Shown piece by piece: positions 1 to 7,188 of a DNA stretch of 64,000 bases (its first letter is position 1; each line of letters starts with the position of its first letter). A program made the position numbers and the translations under genes. The stretch comes from Enterococcus faecalis 13-SD-W-01 (GTDB lineage: Bacteria > Bacillota > Bacilli > Lactobacillales > Enterococcaceae): NCBI GenBank assembly GCA_000415185.1, contig KE351679.1, forward strand, positions 16,022 through 80,021. Direction: 5' to 3'. A model generated the notes under the pieces. It saw nothing but the letters and a program-made list of their open reading frames with translations. It had not been told where the DNA came from and made no database searches.

Positions 1-681
1 AAAGCGTTCACGAGAAGAAAATAAATTTCTGTTCCGCAAACACTTAAGATAAAACCTAGACAATTTTATTTTAAGCGATTTGACGGAATAATACAAGAAG
101 GATATTTTCCTTTACGGTTATAAGTCTTGTTGAGGTGGCGTGTGCCAGCCGATGAATGGCGCACAAGGTGGCAATGGAATCTTTAATTAGAGCCATATTG
201 ATGAGGAATCAGGATAGAAGGTTTCTAACTTTCATTAAGGACTAGGTTTTCCGTTTTGACTGCATATGCAGTAGGGCATTGAAAACATTGGAGTAAGTTC
301 CGCTTAATGATTGAAGGGTGTTTATTTTGATGAATCAGATTATTTTCGTTAACCATGTCGTGAGGACACATTGAAAATAATTGCCAGATTTGACTGAGTA
401 AAAAAGTCAAAGAAAGCTCAATAAAAGGAGGAGTGTTGTACACCGTATGTCGTAGGTCTATCTAACGTGCCGTGATACGAGAAATCGTTAGCCGTTGAAA
501 GATGATTCTATGAAACGAATGGATAATAGCTTATTTCATAGCGCAAGCGAACTTTTAAGCTATCTTCAGCAGGAATCTGCACATTCTACTACGATGAATA
601 AAAGAATCAATGAATGATCAATTAAGAAATATTGCTGCGGTAATTACATGAACTAATAAAATTTTTTATCTGAATAGAAAG
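1..681. other. Non-coding stretch with paired RNA-like elements
   Basis: I find no convincing gene in this stretch; open frames on both strands are short and lack a ribosome site or protein-like composition. It does hold short inverted repeats: CTAACG at 462-467 with CGTTAG at 486-491, CTATGAA at 508-514 with TTCATAG at 535-541, and ATAGCTT at 526-532 with AAGCTAT at 557-563. The last two stems interlock, so they would be alternatives or a pseudoknot. A strong Shine-Dalgarno-like GGAGGA at about 427 precedes only a ten-codon frame. It could be a regulatory leader or decayed ICE end sequence; no known RNA family was recognised. Confidence 0.4.
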
Positions 682-715
682 GCACCGCTGGAAGTATTCT
701 GGTTGTGCTTTTTTT
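682..715 (+). terminator. Terminator-like hairpin, repeat copy 1
   Basis: GCAC at 682-685 can pair with GTGC at 705-708, followed by seven T residues. The loop and 3' arm (AAGTATTCT, then GTTGTGC and the T run) recur almost identically at 1151-1183. The stem of this copy is weaker than that of the second copy. Confidence 0.45.
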
Positions 716-746
716 ATTATAAAAAGTGATCGGAGGCAGGTGATCA

Positions 747-902
747 TTGGGAGATATTTATATTTCATTTATAGTGTTAGGTGTACTTTTGTATACAATC
801 ATTTTTGAAATTAGAGATGAAGAGATGGGTATTCGATTAGTAGTTTTTCTATATTTTCTACTTGAACTAAGTAAATTAATCTATCTGTTAAAGATTGGAT
901 AA
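747..902 (+). CDS. Tiny membrane protein, TTG start (unknown)
   Basis: This 51-residue frame opens with TTG 14 bases after a GGAGG at 732-736 and ends with TAA at 902. It begins LGDIYISFIVLGVLLY, has a charged middle (EIRDEE), then a second hydrophobic run ending LSKLIYLLKIG, so it looks like a two-pass or hairpin membrane peptide. The layout closely resembles the 49-residue frame at 1909: TTG start, L-G/S-D-x-Y-I opening, acidic turn, and hydrophobic tail ending in LLK. No function is recognised. A coding call rests on the ribosome site, the composition and the similarity to the second frame. Confidence 0.45.
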   Translation: MGDIYISFIVLGVLLYTIIFEIRDEEMGIRLVVFLYFLLELSKLIYLLKIG

Positions 903-931
903 ACTCTTTTAAACAATTGAGGTTAGGATAA

Positions 932-1132
932 ATGTGGTTAAATGAAAAGAAACCATAATTTGATTTTAAAGTAAACAATGGAATCCAAGTGAACAATATA
1001 TTAAGTGAGAAGGCATTAACATACAGATTCTTAACTGAAACAGGACATATTCAAACAATTGATAAGGAAACTGGAAAAGTTTTGACGTCCGAAATAGATA
1101 CACGCATTTGTGATCCAGCCGATTTAATATAA
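932..1132 (+). pseudogene. Small gene interrupted by an in-frame TAA
   Basis: An ATG at 932, preceded by a GAGG at 919-922, reads eight codons (MWLNEKKP) to a TAA at 956-958. The same frame then continues open for 57 more codons to TAA at 1130, with protein-like content such as FDFKVNNGIQV and TYRFLTETGHIQTIDKETGK. The simplest reading is one nonsense change, for example in a Tyr codon, breaking a protein of about 65 residues. Restart at the GTG at 989 would give 47 residues but has a poor ribosome site. The family is not recognised. Confidence 0.4.
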
Positions 1133-1150
1133 ATAAGTAACAAAAAATCA

Positions 1151-1183
1151 GCACAATTAGAAGTATTCTCGTTGTGCTTTTTT
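1151..1183 (+). terminator. Terminator hairpin, repeat copy 2
   Basis: GCACAA at 1151-1156 pairs with TTGTGC at 1172-1177, followed by six T residues: a compact intrinsic terminator for the broken gene upstream. Its loop and 3' arm repeat those of the hairpin at 682-715, which suggests a duplicated module. Confidence 0.6.
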
Positions 1184-1208
1184 ATATTCTCAATAACGAG
1201 GTGAAAAA

Positions 1209-1559
1209 ATGTCAAAGAAAATTGAAACAATCCAGGAACTTGAAGAACATTGGATTTGTTTAGAAAAAGAATTTTATAATCGTATTGATCAAGCCATTTA
1301 CAAAGCTAGTATTGATAAAGAAGAACATTCTGAAGAAATCCATATTGCAAAACTTCGGGTAGAAAAAGCTATGAACAAGCGGTTAGTTACGCTGCATGAA
1401 AAATTTTGGGATGAAGGACTAGATGATAAGCTGGTCCAAAGTTATTTTCAAAAAGCTGAAATGTCCTACAGAAAACCGATCAATGATTTTATTACGAAAA
1501 CACTAAACAATGGTTATCTTTGGGGGTGGTGTAAACAATTAATCAAGAAAGGAAAATAA
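1209..1559 (+). CDS. Hypothetical ICE protein, 116 aa
   Basis: A 116-residue charged, probably helical protein starting at ATG 1209 behind a GAGGTGAAAAA ribosome site. It has no signal peptide or membrane segment, is rich in Glu and Lys, and ends with an aromatic GYLWGWCKQ segment. The next gene starts one base after its stop, so the two are probably co-transcribed and translationally linked. I do not recognise a family. Small cytosolic proteins of this kind are common in the left part of Tn916-like elements, but nothing here assigns a role. Confidence 0.65.
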   Translation: MSKKIETIQELEEHWICLEKEFYNRIDQAIYKASIDKEEHSEEIHIAKLRVEKAMNKRLVTLHEKFWDEGLDDKLVQSYFQKAEMSYRKPINDFITKTLNNGYLWGWCKQLIKKGK

Positions 1560-1560
1560 G

Positions 1561-1872
1561 ATGAGTATTGTATTATCTAAACCTAGGACACACGCTACTT
1601 TACATTCTGTAGTTACTAAGAATGTGTTACAAGGTGTCATTGCACAGATGGAAGAAGAAAAGATAGAAATTGAAGGATGGATCTTAGACGAGCGACCATT
1701 AGTAACAATTTTCTGTTTTTATCAGCCTGAAACAAATCAAGCTTTTGATATTGTAATCAATGAAGCAGGGAATCTTGTACCGTATTATTCAGGAGAAGAC
1801 GACGAAAACGGGATTAATTCGTTTCCTGCAAAGACAATTAAAGAAGCGATTGAAAAATATATTATTGAATAA
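1561..1872 (+). CDS. Hypothetical ICE protein, 103 aa
   Basis: A 103-residue acidic protein following the previous stop by one base; it has no strong ribosome site of its own, consistent with translational coupling. The sequence alternates short beta-like segments (LVTIFCFYQPETNQAFDIVIN) with a Gly/Asp-rich turn (SGEDDENG) and a C-terminal helix (AIEKYIIE), like a small alpha/beta fold. No catalytic motif, signal or membrane segment is visible and I do not recognise the family. It is probably an accessory gene of the element, read together with the 1209 gene. Confidence 0.6.
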   Translation: MSIVLSKPRTHATLHSVVTKNVLQGVIAQMEEEKIEIEGWILDERPLVTIFCFYQPETNQAFDIVINEAGNLVPYYSGEDDENGINSFPAKTIKEAIEKYIIE

Positions 1873-1908
1873 ATCCCTACTTAAATAATAAAGAGGAGTT
1901 GATAATTT

Positions 1909-2058
1909 TTGAGTGACTATTATATTATGATTGCTGCATTAATTGTTTCTTTTTGTGGAGTAATTTATGGAGTCAAAGAAAATGAGCGAGATGTTTATTT
2001 TTTTTGCTTTGTATTATTTTCGCTTGAATTGACGATGATGTACCTACTTCTTAAATAA
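1909..2058 (+). CDS. Tiny membrane protein, TTG start (unknown)
   Basis: This 49-residue frame starts at TTG 1909 behind AGAGGAG at 1891-1897 and ends at TAA 2056-2058. It opens LSDYYIMIAALIVSFCGV, turns through charged GVKENERD, and ends with a second hydrophobic run FCFVLFSLELTMMYLLLK. This is the same plan as the 747 frame, so the two may be diverged copies of one small membrane protein. Its last 15 bases overlap the end of the convergent gene at 2044-2595. Confidence 0.5.
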   Translation: MSDYYIMIAALIVSFCGVIYGVKENERDVYFFCFVLFSLELTMMYLLLK

Positions 2059-2595
2059 AGAATAAAATATAAGGAATAATTGTATAACCAAATATGCTAT
2101 AACAAAAATATATTCCGCATATGCAACTAAGAAATTCTGAATTTTAAATCGATATAATTTGTGATGGACTCTAAAGTTTGGAGTTCGAGGTTTAAGCCCT
2201 ACAGTTTTTCTTGTTCGGTTTAACTCAATATAATAATTTTTAGAAAAGTCCTGATATATTTTATTGATTTCTTTTGAAGTTAAAGGTTTTCTGTTTTGCT
2301 GTGTTAGCTTTTCTAAAGGTATCAGCAAAGAATCAGAAATATAGAACAATAAATTTTCATTATTTAATGTATTGTACAACTCAGATAAGTTTCGAATAAT
2401 TTCTTTTCTATTATCTGATGTGACATTTACAAATAGATTACACTCAATATTTTTGTAAAAGGGAATAAAAATTTTTTCTATTAGGTTAGAAGAGAAGCTT
2501 TGAACAATTGAGAGTGAGTGCATCTTCTTAGAATTGTAGATTCCCCAAAATACATTGAATGTTCCAAAAATGAAACTTAAGACATTAATATCCAT
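2044..2595 (-). CDS. Hypothetical two-pass membrane protein, 183 aa
   Basis: This gene runs against its neighbours. Its ATG at 2595 follows a GAGGTG ribosome site on the minus strand. The 183-residue product has an N-terminal hydrophobic segment (about 5-20), a long polar middle rich in Asn, Lys and Glu, and a C-terminal membrane segment (about 155-178, including YAEYIFVIAYLVIQLFLIF). The polar 130-residue loop could be a cytosolic or extracellular domain. AT content is higher than in the surrounding transfer genes, which suggests a separately acquired cargo gene. No family is recognised. Confidence 0.55.
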   Translation of the reverse strand: MDINVLSFIFGTFNVFWGIYNSKKMHSLSIVQSFSSNLIEKIFIPFYKNIECNLFVNVTSDNRKEIIRNLSELYNTLNNENLLFYISDSLLIPLEKLTQQNRKPLTSKEINKIYQDFSKNYYIELNRTRKTVGLKPRTPNFRVHHKLYRFKIQNFLVAYAEYIFVIAYLVIQLFLIFYSLFKK

Positions 2596-2667
2596 AATAT
2601 GGCACCTCTATGCTAGTTTGAATTTTAATTAATTATAACAAAAAGAAAATGAAAGAAGGTAAAACAT

Positions 2668-2994
2668 TTGGCAAACCGTATTCAAGAAATTTCATTAACA
2701 GAAAAACAATTAGGAAAGAAAATCAAAGCAGTATTTAGTTTAGAACGTGATATGTATGTGAACGGAAATCCTGTACGAGGACGTGTCTTTATTGCTTCTA
2801 GTGCAGAACAACGAGATTTCGAGATTTTCGTACCAGGATTAAGAAATTCTCCATCTTTTGATGGGCGCAAAGAAATCAAATTAACTGATCCAGTCGCAAG
2901 AATCAATGCAAAAAGAAATAATATCGGAAATAGCCGTTCCATGGATCTTGTTGTCTATGCAAAACGGTTAGAAGTTGTGGAGGAAGGTAAATAA
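2668..2994 (+). CDS. YdcP/DUF961 family ICE protein (Orf23-like)
   Basis: A 108-residue protein with a TTG start at 2668 preceded by AGAAGG. Its composition and position match the YdcP/DUF961 family, the Orf22/Orf23 proteins at the left of the transfer region in Tn916 and ICEBs1. Visible features are the central FIASSAEQRDFEIFVPG segment and the following basic KEIKLTDPVARINAKRNN. The family is conserved in these elements; its biochemical role in transfer is not settled. The next gene of the same broad family begins one base after this stop, as expected for the Orf23-Orf22 pair. Confidence 0.75.
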   Translation: MANRIQEISLTEKQLGKKIKAVFSLERDMYVNGNPVRGRVFIASSAEQRDFEIFVPGLRNSPSFDGRKEIKLTDPVARINAKRNNIGNSRSMDLVVYAKRLEVVEEGK

Positions 2995-2995
2995 T

Positions 2996-3391
2996 ATGGG
3001 ACTAACATTTGAAAATAACACCATTCAGAATTTTGATATCAAAGGAACATTTGGCACTATGAATTTTCTTGAAGTGGATAAAATCTTTGAGAGAGATGCA
3101 GACAACAGAGTGACAGATATGATTCGCGAGCAGCGTGTGACAGTTTATTCAGAGAAGCTAAATGACCAGGTAGAGATTGCTATTACGCCTGATTATGAGA
3201 TCAAAGGGATCGAATATGACGATGAGATTGAACTGACAGGAGAAGTTACTGCTTTAGCGTGGCTCAGTACCTATGAAGGCTACAACAATTCTGTTCAGTC
3301 TGAACAAGCTTTCAAGATCAGAGCTGCTGGTATCAAGAAAGCAGGTACTGCTAAAACTGTTTCTCCAGCGCCACCTGTAAAGGACAAATAA
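2996..3391 (+). CDS. YdcP/DUF961 family ICE protein (Orf22-like)
   Basis: The ATG at 2996 is the likely start, with the GGAGGAAGG inside the end of the previous gene as ribosome site; an upstream GTG in frame would add seven residues. The 131-residue product (MGLTFENNTIQNFDIKGTFG onward) resembles the second YdcP/DUF961 protein of Tn916-like elements, with the acidic YDDEIELTGEV strand and a Pro/Ala/Lys-rich tail. It forms a tight unit with the 2668 gene and the small 3410 gene. Assignment rests on sequence feel and conserved order; the function in conjugation is unknown. Confidence 0.75.
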   Translation: MGLTFENNTIQNFDIKGTFGTMNFLEVDKIFERDADNRVTDMIREQRVTVYSEKLNDQVEIAITPDYEIKGIEYDDEIELTGEVTALAWLSTYEGYNNSVQSEQAFKIRAAGIKKAGTAKTVSPAPPVKDK

Positions 3392-3409
3392 AGAAAGGAT
3401 AACTGAAGG

Positions 3410-3562
3410 ATGAAACAAGGTAAACGACCAACGAAGAAGGAAAAAGAATTATTGAAAAGTCGTCGATTAAATCCTATGAATTGGTTAGTCGAAAGACGCT
3501 CTCATATAGGTGTCATTTTTCTTCATCGAGTAAGTGGGAAATTGAGAGAGATTTCCTATTGA
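3410..3562 (+). CDS. DUF6906-like small ICE protein, 50 aa
   Basis: A 50-residue basic protein beginning MKQGKRPTKKEKELLKSRRL and continuing NPMNWLVERR, the pattern of a small family (DUF6906) found near the coupling protein of Tn916-like elements: a KQGKRPTxxxK opening, then LNPxNWLV, then a histidine-containing strand (HRVSGK). ATG 3410 follows a GAAGG. It lies 18 bases after the Orf22-like gene and belongs to the same operon. Its role is not known. Confidence 0.7.
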   Translation: MKQGKRPTKKEKELLKSRRLNPMNWLVERRSHIGVIFLHRVSGKLREISY

Positions 3563-3582
3563 AAGGAGCTTCACTTGGTTAA

Positions 3583-3897
3583 ATGTGTTTGATTGAAAAA
3601 ATAAGATTCATAGAACATAAGTATAGGAGGTTTTTAGAAAAGAAGCTTCATGTATACAAAATGTGGCAGAGTTTTGATTACTTCAATAGCCTTTACCTGA
3701 CTTTGTATGATGAAACATGTACGAACTTTATAGCAGGAGTTTTGGCAGAAGAGCGTATTTTATCAGTAGAGGAAAAAATTACAAAACTATTGGAAAGATT
3801 TCTTGATCAATTGGTAAACTTATACGAAAAATGCTTGCAACAGGATTTTGAAAAAAGTGTGTATTTCGAGGAATATCCAATAAGAGTAATGGAGTAA
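3583..3897 (+). CDS. Hypothetical helical protein, 104 aa
   Basis: A 104-residue frame starting at ATG 3583, 12 bases past a GAAAGGAG ribosome site. The product is predicted largely helical, rich in Leu, Glu, Lys and aromatic residues (LHVYKMWQSFDYFNSLYLTLYDE; VEEKITKLLERFLDQLVNLYEK), without membrane segments or a recognisable motif. It sits between the DUF6906-like gene and the promoter of the toxin-antitoxin pair. I cannot assign a family; it could be an element-specific accessory protein. Confidence 0.5.
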   Translation: MCLIEKIRFIEHKYRRFLEKKLHVYKMWQSFDYFNSLYLTLYDETCTNFIAGVLAEERILSVEEKITKLLERFLDQLVNLYEKCLQQDFEKSVYFEEYPIRVME

Positions 3898-3899
3898 AA

Positions 3900-3928
3900 T
3901 TGCTTGTCCTTTTTGATTAGCATATAAT
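3900..3928 (+). promoter_or_regulatory. Promoter of mntA-hepT
   Basis: TTGCTT at 3900-3905 and TATAAT at 3923-3928 are separated by 17 bases, a good vegetative promoter. Transcription would start near 3935, giving a leader of about 25 bases with a GGAAGGGG ribosome site before ATG 3961. The pair can thus be expressed independently of the ICE operon. Confidence 0.65.
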
Positions 3929-3960
3929 GTCTTTAGAATATACTTGGAAGGGGTGGCAAA

Positions 3961-4296
3961 ATGGTTTTAACGGTAGATGAAATCAAAGAACGAGTAAAAC
4001 CAGTCGCTGAAAAATATGAAATTCCTGTAGTATATATTTTTGGCTCATATGCGAGAAATGAAGCCACTAACGAAAGTGATATTGATTTTCTGGTTGGTAC
4101 AACAGGATTGCCAGAAAAATATCGTTGGTCAGTATATAGCGATTTTTTTGATGAGTTAAAAGAAGCTGTAGATCATGATATTGACTTAGTAGAAATGGAA
4201 GCTTTTGATGAACCGCTCCAATTTGATCACAACAAGGAATTTTTTGAAAAAATGATGAAGGAGAGAGTAAAAGTATTTGAGAGACAGAAAAAATAA
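3961..4296 (+). CDS. mntA: MntA-type nucleotidyltransferase antitoxin
   Basis: A 111-residue minimal nucleotidyltransferase with the signature GSYARNEATNESDIDF at 28-43: the glycine-serine of the nucleotide site and the two catalytic Asp residues (Asp40, Asp42). A further acidic DIDLVEM strand follows. In the HepT/MntA type VII systems, MntA neutralises HepT by transferring AMP from ATP to a Tyr beside the HepT active site; the partner here has exactly that Tyr. The gene overlaps hepT by 20 bases, has its own promoter, and sits as cargo between the Orf22-like genes and the coupling protein. Confidence 0.85.
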   Translation: MVLTVDEIKERVKPVAEKYEIPVVYIFGSYARNEATNESDIDFLVGTTGLPEKYRWSVYSDFFDELKEAVDHDIDLVEMEAFDEPLQFDHNKEFFEKMMKERVKVFERQKK

Positions 4297-4648
4297 AGAT
4301 TTGCGTATCTTGAAAAATACGCTTGTCTATTGTGAAGATGTAGAATCAGCACTCAATCGTTTTAGTAAAGACTTTGAAGTTTTTGCTCACGATCGAGTGT
4401 TTTTTCATGCTATCAGTATGTCAGTAATGCAGGTAGGAGAACTAGCTAATAATCTGTCTGAAGAATTCAAGGAAAAGAATAGTACTCAGGTGGATTGGCG
4501 TAGACTTAGATATATTCGTAATCTGTTTGCTCATGCCTATAGTAATATTAATATCAGGACCGTTTGGGAGTTTGCTACGATGTTTATTCCTATTTATGCT
4601 GAGTTTTGCCGACAAGAGATCCAGATATTGCAAAAAGAAGATTTTTAA
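4277..4648 (+). CDS. hepT: HepT-type HEPN ribonuclease toxin
   Basis: A 123-residue all-helical HEPN protein with the RX4HXY motif RNLFAHAY at 81-88 (Arg81, His86, Tyr88). In characterised HepT toxins the Arg and His form the ribonuclease centre at a dimer interface, and the Tyr is AMPylated by MntA. The start used is TTG 4277 behind AAGGAGAG; a TTG at 4301 is another possibility. The gene overlaps the end of mntA by 20 bases, so expression is coupled. All key residues are present, so the pair appears intact and may stabilise the element or act in defence. Confidence 0.85.
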   Translation: MRDRKNKDLRILKNTLVYCEDVESALNRFSKDFEVFAHDRVFFHAISMSVMQVGELANNLSEEFKEKNSTQVDWRRLRYIRNLFAHAYSNINIRTVWEFATMFIPIYAEFCRQEIQILQKEDF

Positions 4649-4668
4649 AATTTAGTAGTCGTAGGTAG

Positions 4669-6186
4669 GTGAAAATGTTCAAGAAAATCATTCGATACCG
4701 TGGACGGCGGATTCGTTATTACACAAGAAATTTATTGGCGCTGTATAGAGCGTTATTTTTTTTACCTTTTTTTGCTGGATTAAGCTATTTTATTGGCTAT
4801 AAGTGGGTGTATCCGTTTGTTGAAGATAAGAATACTGATTGGCAGAAATATATTGTTCCTGGTGTGATTTTCTTAGTGTTGTCTATTTTGGCAATTACGT
4901 TCATTATCTTTTGTATCCACTTGTCCATTATAAATGGTGGCTATTTTTCAAGGGTAGAGCAGCGACAAGTTTTGGCAAGAATGGTGATTGATAATGGCTA
5001 TTACACAAAAAAACAAGTCAAGACTTCTAATGGTAAGACAACGGAAAAAATCAAGCTACCAAAAATTTATTATAAAGCAAAGAAACACAGTATCTTTATC
5101 ACTTTTGAGACAGGTGGAAATAAATTCCAGGAGAAGTTTGAAACGATCGGTGGATTTTTAGAGACAACTTTTCATGCAGATAATATTGGCAAGGTAGATG
5201 AAAAAGGTTTTGTGACGTATGAACTTGCATCGGATATCTATGCCAAACGAATTTCTATTACTGAAATGCAAGCCGACGAAGGTAAAGTTCAATTGATGAA
5301 AGGTCTATATTGGCACTTTGATAAAGATCCGCATATGTTGATTGGCGGAGGTACTGGAGGAGGAAAAACATTTACCATCCTTTCCTTGATTTATGCTCTT
5401 TGCCGAGTAGGAGATATTGAAATCTGCGATCCTAAAAATAGTGATCTAATGGCCTTGGGGAAAATACCATTATTTGCTGGTAAGGTTCATACAGGAAAAG
5501 TTGATATTACCAATTGCCTAAAAAACACGGTAGATTTAATGGAGTCGCGTTTTGCCATGATGAATACTCACGAAAAGTACAAAATGGGTAAAAATTATGC
5601 TTATTATGGTTTACGTCCAAAGTTTGTCATTATTGATGAGTTTGCGGCATTCAAAGCAGAAATTGGATCTGATTACAAAACGGAAGGTGAAGTTGATGAA
5701 TACTTAACCCAATTGATCCTTAAAGCACGTCAATGTGGAATCTACTTTATTGTAGCTATGCAGCGACCAGATGGTGAATTTATAAAAACGTCTTTACGTG
5801 ATCAGTTCATGTTCCGGCTGTCAGTAGGGCGGATCTCAGAAATTGCTACATTGATGATTTTTGGTGAAGAGAACAAAAACAAAAAGTTCAAGTATGTTGA
5901 AAAAATTCTGGGACAAAAAGTTTATGGACGTGGGTACCTGGCAAGGGGCGGCGAAATCGCTCGGGAATTCTATAGTCCACAAGTACCTATGTCCTTTGAT
6001 TTTATTAATGAATTTATCAAAATAAATAATGAACTAGGTTTTGAAAATGTCTCTTCAGCAATCAAACAGGAAGTTTCAACTCAACTAGAAAAACACGTAG
6101 ATAAAGAAGCGCTGGCTGAAATTGATGAAGAATTTGAACAACAGCAAAAGCAATTAGACAAGTTAGGAGAAAAGTTTTCTAAATAA
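4669..6186 (+). CDS. tcpA: FtsK/SpoIIIE-like ICE coupling protein (Orf21/TcpA-like)
   Basis: The coupling protein that would bring the relaxase-DNA complex to the transfer channel. The product is 505 residues from GTG 4669, or 503 from the ATG at 4675, which is better spaced from AGGTAGG. Two membrane segments lie at about 25-50 and 62-90. The FtsK ATPase domain follows, with Walker A GGGTGGGKT at 226-234, Walker B FVIIDEF at 319-325, and IYFIVAMQRPDGEFI after it. Length is slightly above that of Tn916 Orf21. It lies directly after hepT and before two membrane proteins and the oriT region. Confidence 0.9.
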   Translation: MKMFKKIIRYRGRRIRYYTRNLLALYRALFFLPFFAGLSYFIGYKWVYPFVEDKNTDWQKYIVPGVIFLVLSILAITFIIFCIHLSIINGGYFSRVEQRQVLARMVIDNGYYTKKQVKTSNGKTTEKIKLPKIYYKAKKHSIFITFETGGNKFQEKFETIGGFLETTFHADNIGKVDEKGFVTYELASDIYAKRISITEMQADEGKVQLMKGLYWHFDKDPHMLIGGGTGGGKTFTILSLIYALCRVGDIEICDPKNSDLMALGKIPLFAGKVHTGKVDITNCLKNTVDLMESRFAMMNTHEKYKMGKNYAYYGLRPKFVIIDEFAAFKAEIGSDYKTEGEVDEYLTQLILKARQCGIYFIVAMQRPDGEFIKTSLRDQFMFRLSVGRISEIATLMIFGEENKNKKFKYVEKILGQKVYGRGYLARGGEIAREFYSPQVPMSFDFINEFIKINNELGFENVSSAIKQEVSTQLEKHVDKEALAEIDEEFEQQQKQLDKLGEKFSK

Positions 6187-6251
6187 TAAGATTTAAATTT
6201 AGAAAAATTACCCAAATTAAGCGGGAACGTGTGTTTTTCAAAAAACAATAA

Positions 6252-6260
6252 TGATATAAT
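6252..6260 (+). promoter_or_regulatory. Extended -10 promoter before membrane protein pair
   Basis: TGATATAAT at 6252-6260 is a perfect extended -10 element (TG, one base, TATAAT). The -35 region is poor. Transcription would begin near 6267, which excludes the in-frame TTG at 6260 as start of the next gene and supports ATG 6281. Confidence 0.6.
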
Positions 6261-6280
6261 TGAAAAAAGGGTGTGCTTTT

Positions 6281-6733
6281 ATGAAACATTCAGAGAAGAA
6301 AAATTTTAGTTTCTTTAGTAAAGATGAACTTCACAGAAAAAAACTCAAAAAATTTAAAGCGTTAAAAAACGAATTGGAAGTAAAGAGTATCGACGAATTC
6401 GATATGCGTTATATCGAGAATAAAGAAACACTCTCTAGAAAAAAATTTATTCAAAAGTCATTTATTGTTGTATGGTTCTTGTCATTTCTTTCTGTTTGTT
6501 TTGCGATTTTAAAAAATACAGCGGTTGCATTTGTTAAATATTTAAATGGAGATGTAACTAAAGCTGCTTCAGATATTACCATGTATGTAGTTATAACAGT
6601 GATTTGTATATTAATTTTATTGCTAATTTTTTGTCTAATAATTGTAATAGTATTATTCAATGATATTAAGAAAATTGAGAGAGAATTGTTTTTGATGGAT
6701 CAAATTAGAGAAAAGCGAATGGGGAAAAAATAG
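6281..6733 (+). CDS. Two-pass membrane protein of the ICE (unknown)
   Basis: The 150-residue product starts at ATG 6281 behind AAAAAAGGGTG. A basic N-terminal cytosolic region of about 60 residues (KNFSFFSKDELHRKKLKKFK) is followed by two membrane segments at about 62-85 and 103-130, and a charged C-terminal helix (KKIERELFLMDQIREKRMGK). The next gene begins one base after the stop, and both are read from the promoter at 6252. I recognise no family. Position between coupling protein and oriT, and independent expression, would fit an exclusion or accessory transfer function, but that is inference only. Confidence 0.6.
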   Translation: MKHSEKKNFSFFSKDELHRKKLKKFKALKNELEVKSIDEFDMRYIENKETLSRKKFIQKSFIVVWFLSFLSVCFAILKNTAVAFVKYLNGDVTKAASDITMYVVITVICILILLLIFCLIIVIVLFNDIKKIERELFLMDQIREKRMGKK

Positions 6734-6734
6734 A

Positions 6735-7172
6735 ATGGCTACTTTTTTTGATTTTTTAGGAAACATAGTTTATTCAGTGTATAAGTTATGGGCATATTTT
6801 ATATATATTATTATGGGTATGCTTTATTGCATAGGTCTAAAAAAACTAAATGGGGAATTACTTTTTCGATTCGATGTAGATAATTATATTGGGATGATGC
6901 AGTACGATTCAGGGAAAATTTGGTGGTACTTTATTATGGCAATAGCGTTAATTTTAGTGTGTCCACTCTTAATTTTTTATACAATGCGAAACTTTACAAG
7001 TATTATTGATGGTAATATATATACCTTGATACTATTTATTTTTTGTATTATTTCAATCCCATTTTTATTACACTGGATAATAACTTTGATCTATGTTCCT
7101 ATATTCAAAATAGTAGTTGTGGGCTTAGGACTTGTAGGGCTTACTGCAAGTGTTGTTAGTAGCTTTAAATAA
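6735..7172 (+). CDS. Polytopic membrane protein of the ICE (unknown)
   Basis: A 145-residue hydrophobic protein with about four membrane segments (roughly 10-32, 60-82, 90-110 and 115-140), short loops and no long soluble domain. It starts at ATG 6735, one base after the previous stop, and is followed by an intrinsic terminator at 7189, so the two genes form a two-gene unit. Base composition is AT-rich compared with the conserved transfer genes. No family is recognised. The pairing of a two-pass protein with a four-pass protein suggests a small membrane complex. Confidence 0.6.
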   Translation: MATFFDFLGNIVYSVYKLWAYFIYIIMGMLYCIGLKKLNGELLFRFDVDNYIGMMQYDSGKIWWYFIMAIALILVCPLLIFYTMRNFTSIIDGNIYTLILFIFCIISIPFLLHWIITLIYVPIFKIVVVGLGLVGLTASVVSSFK

Positions 7173-7188
7173 TAAAAAAATTTATACC

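Noticed and set aside
225-443. 72-codon minus-strand frame near the left edge
   Set aside because: Low-complexity composition, no ribosome site, and no neighbour arrangement supporting it.
1-680. Group II intron end or rRNA-like sequence
   Set aside because: The structured look suggested an intron, but no domain V-like motif or intron-encoded protein is present.
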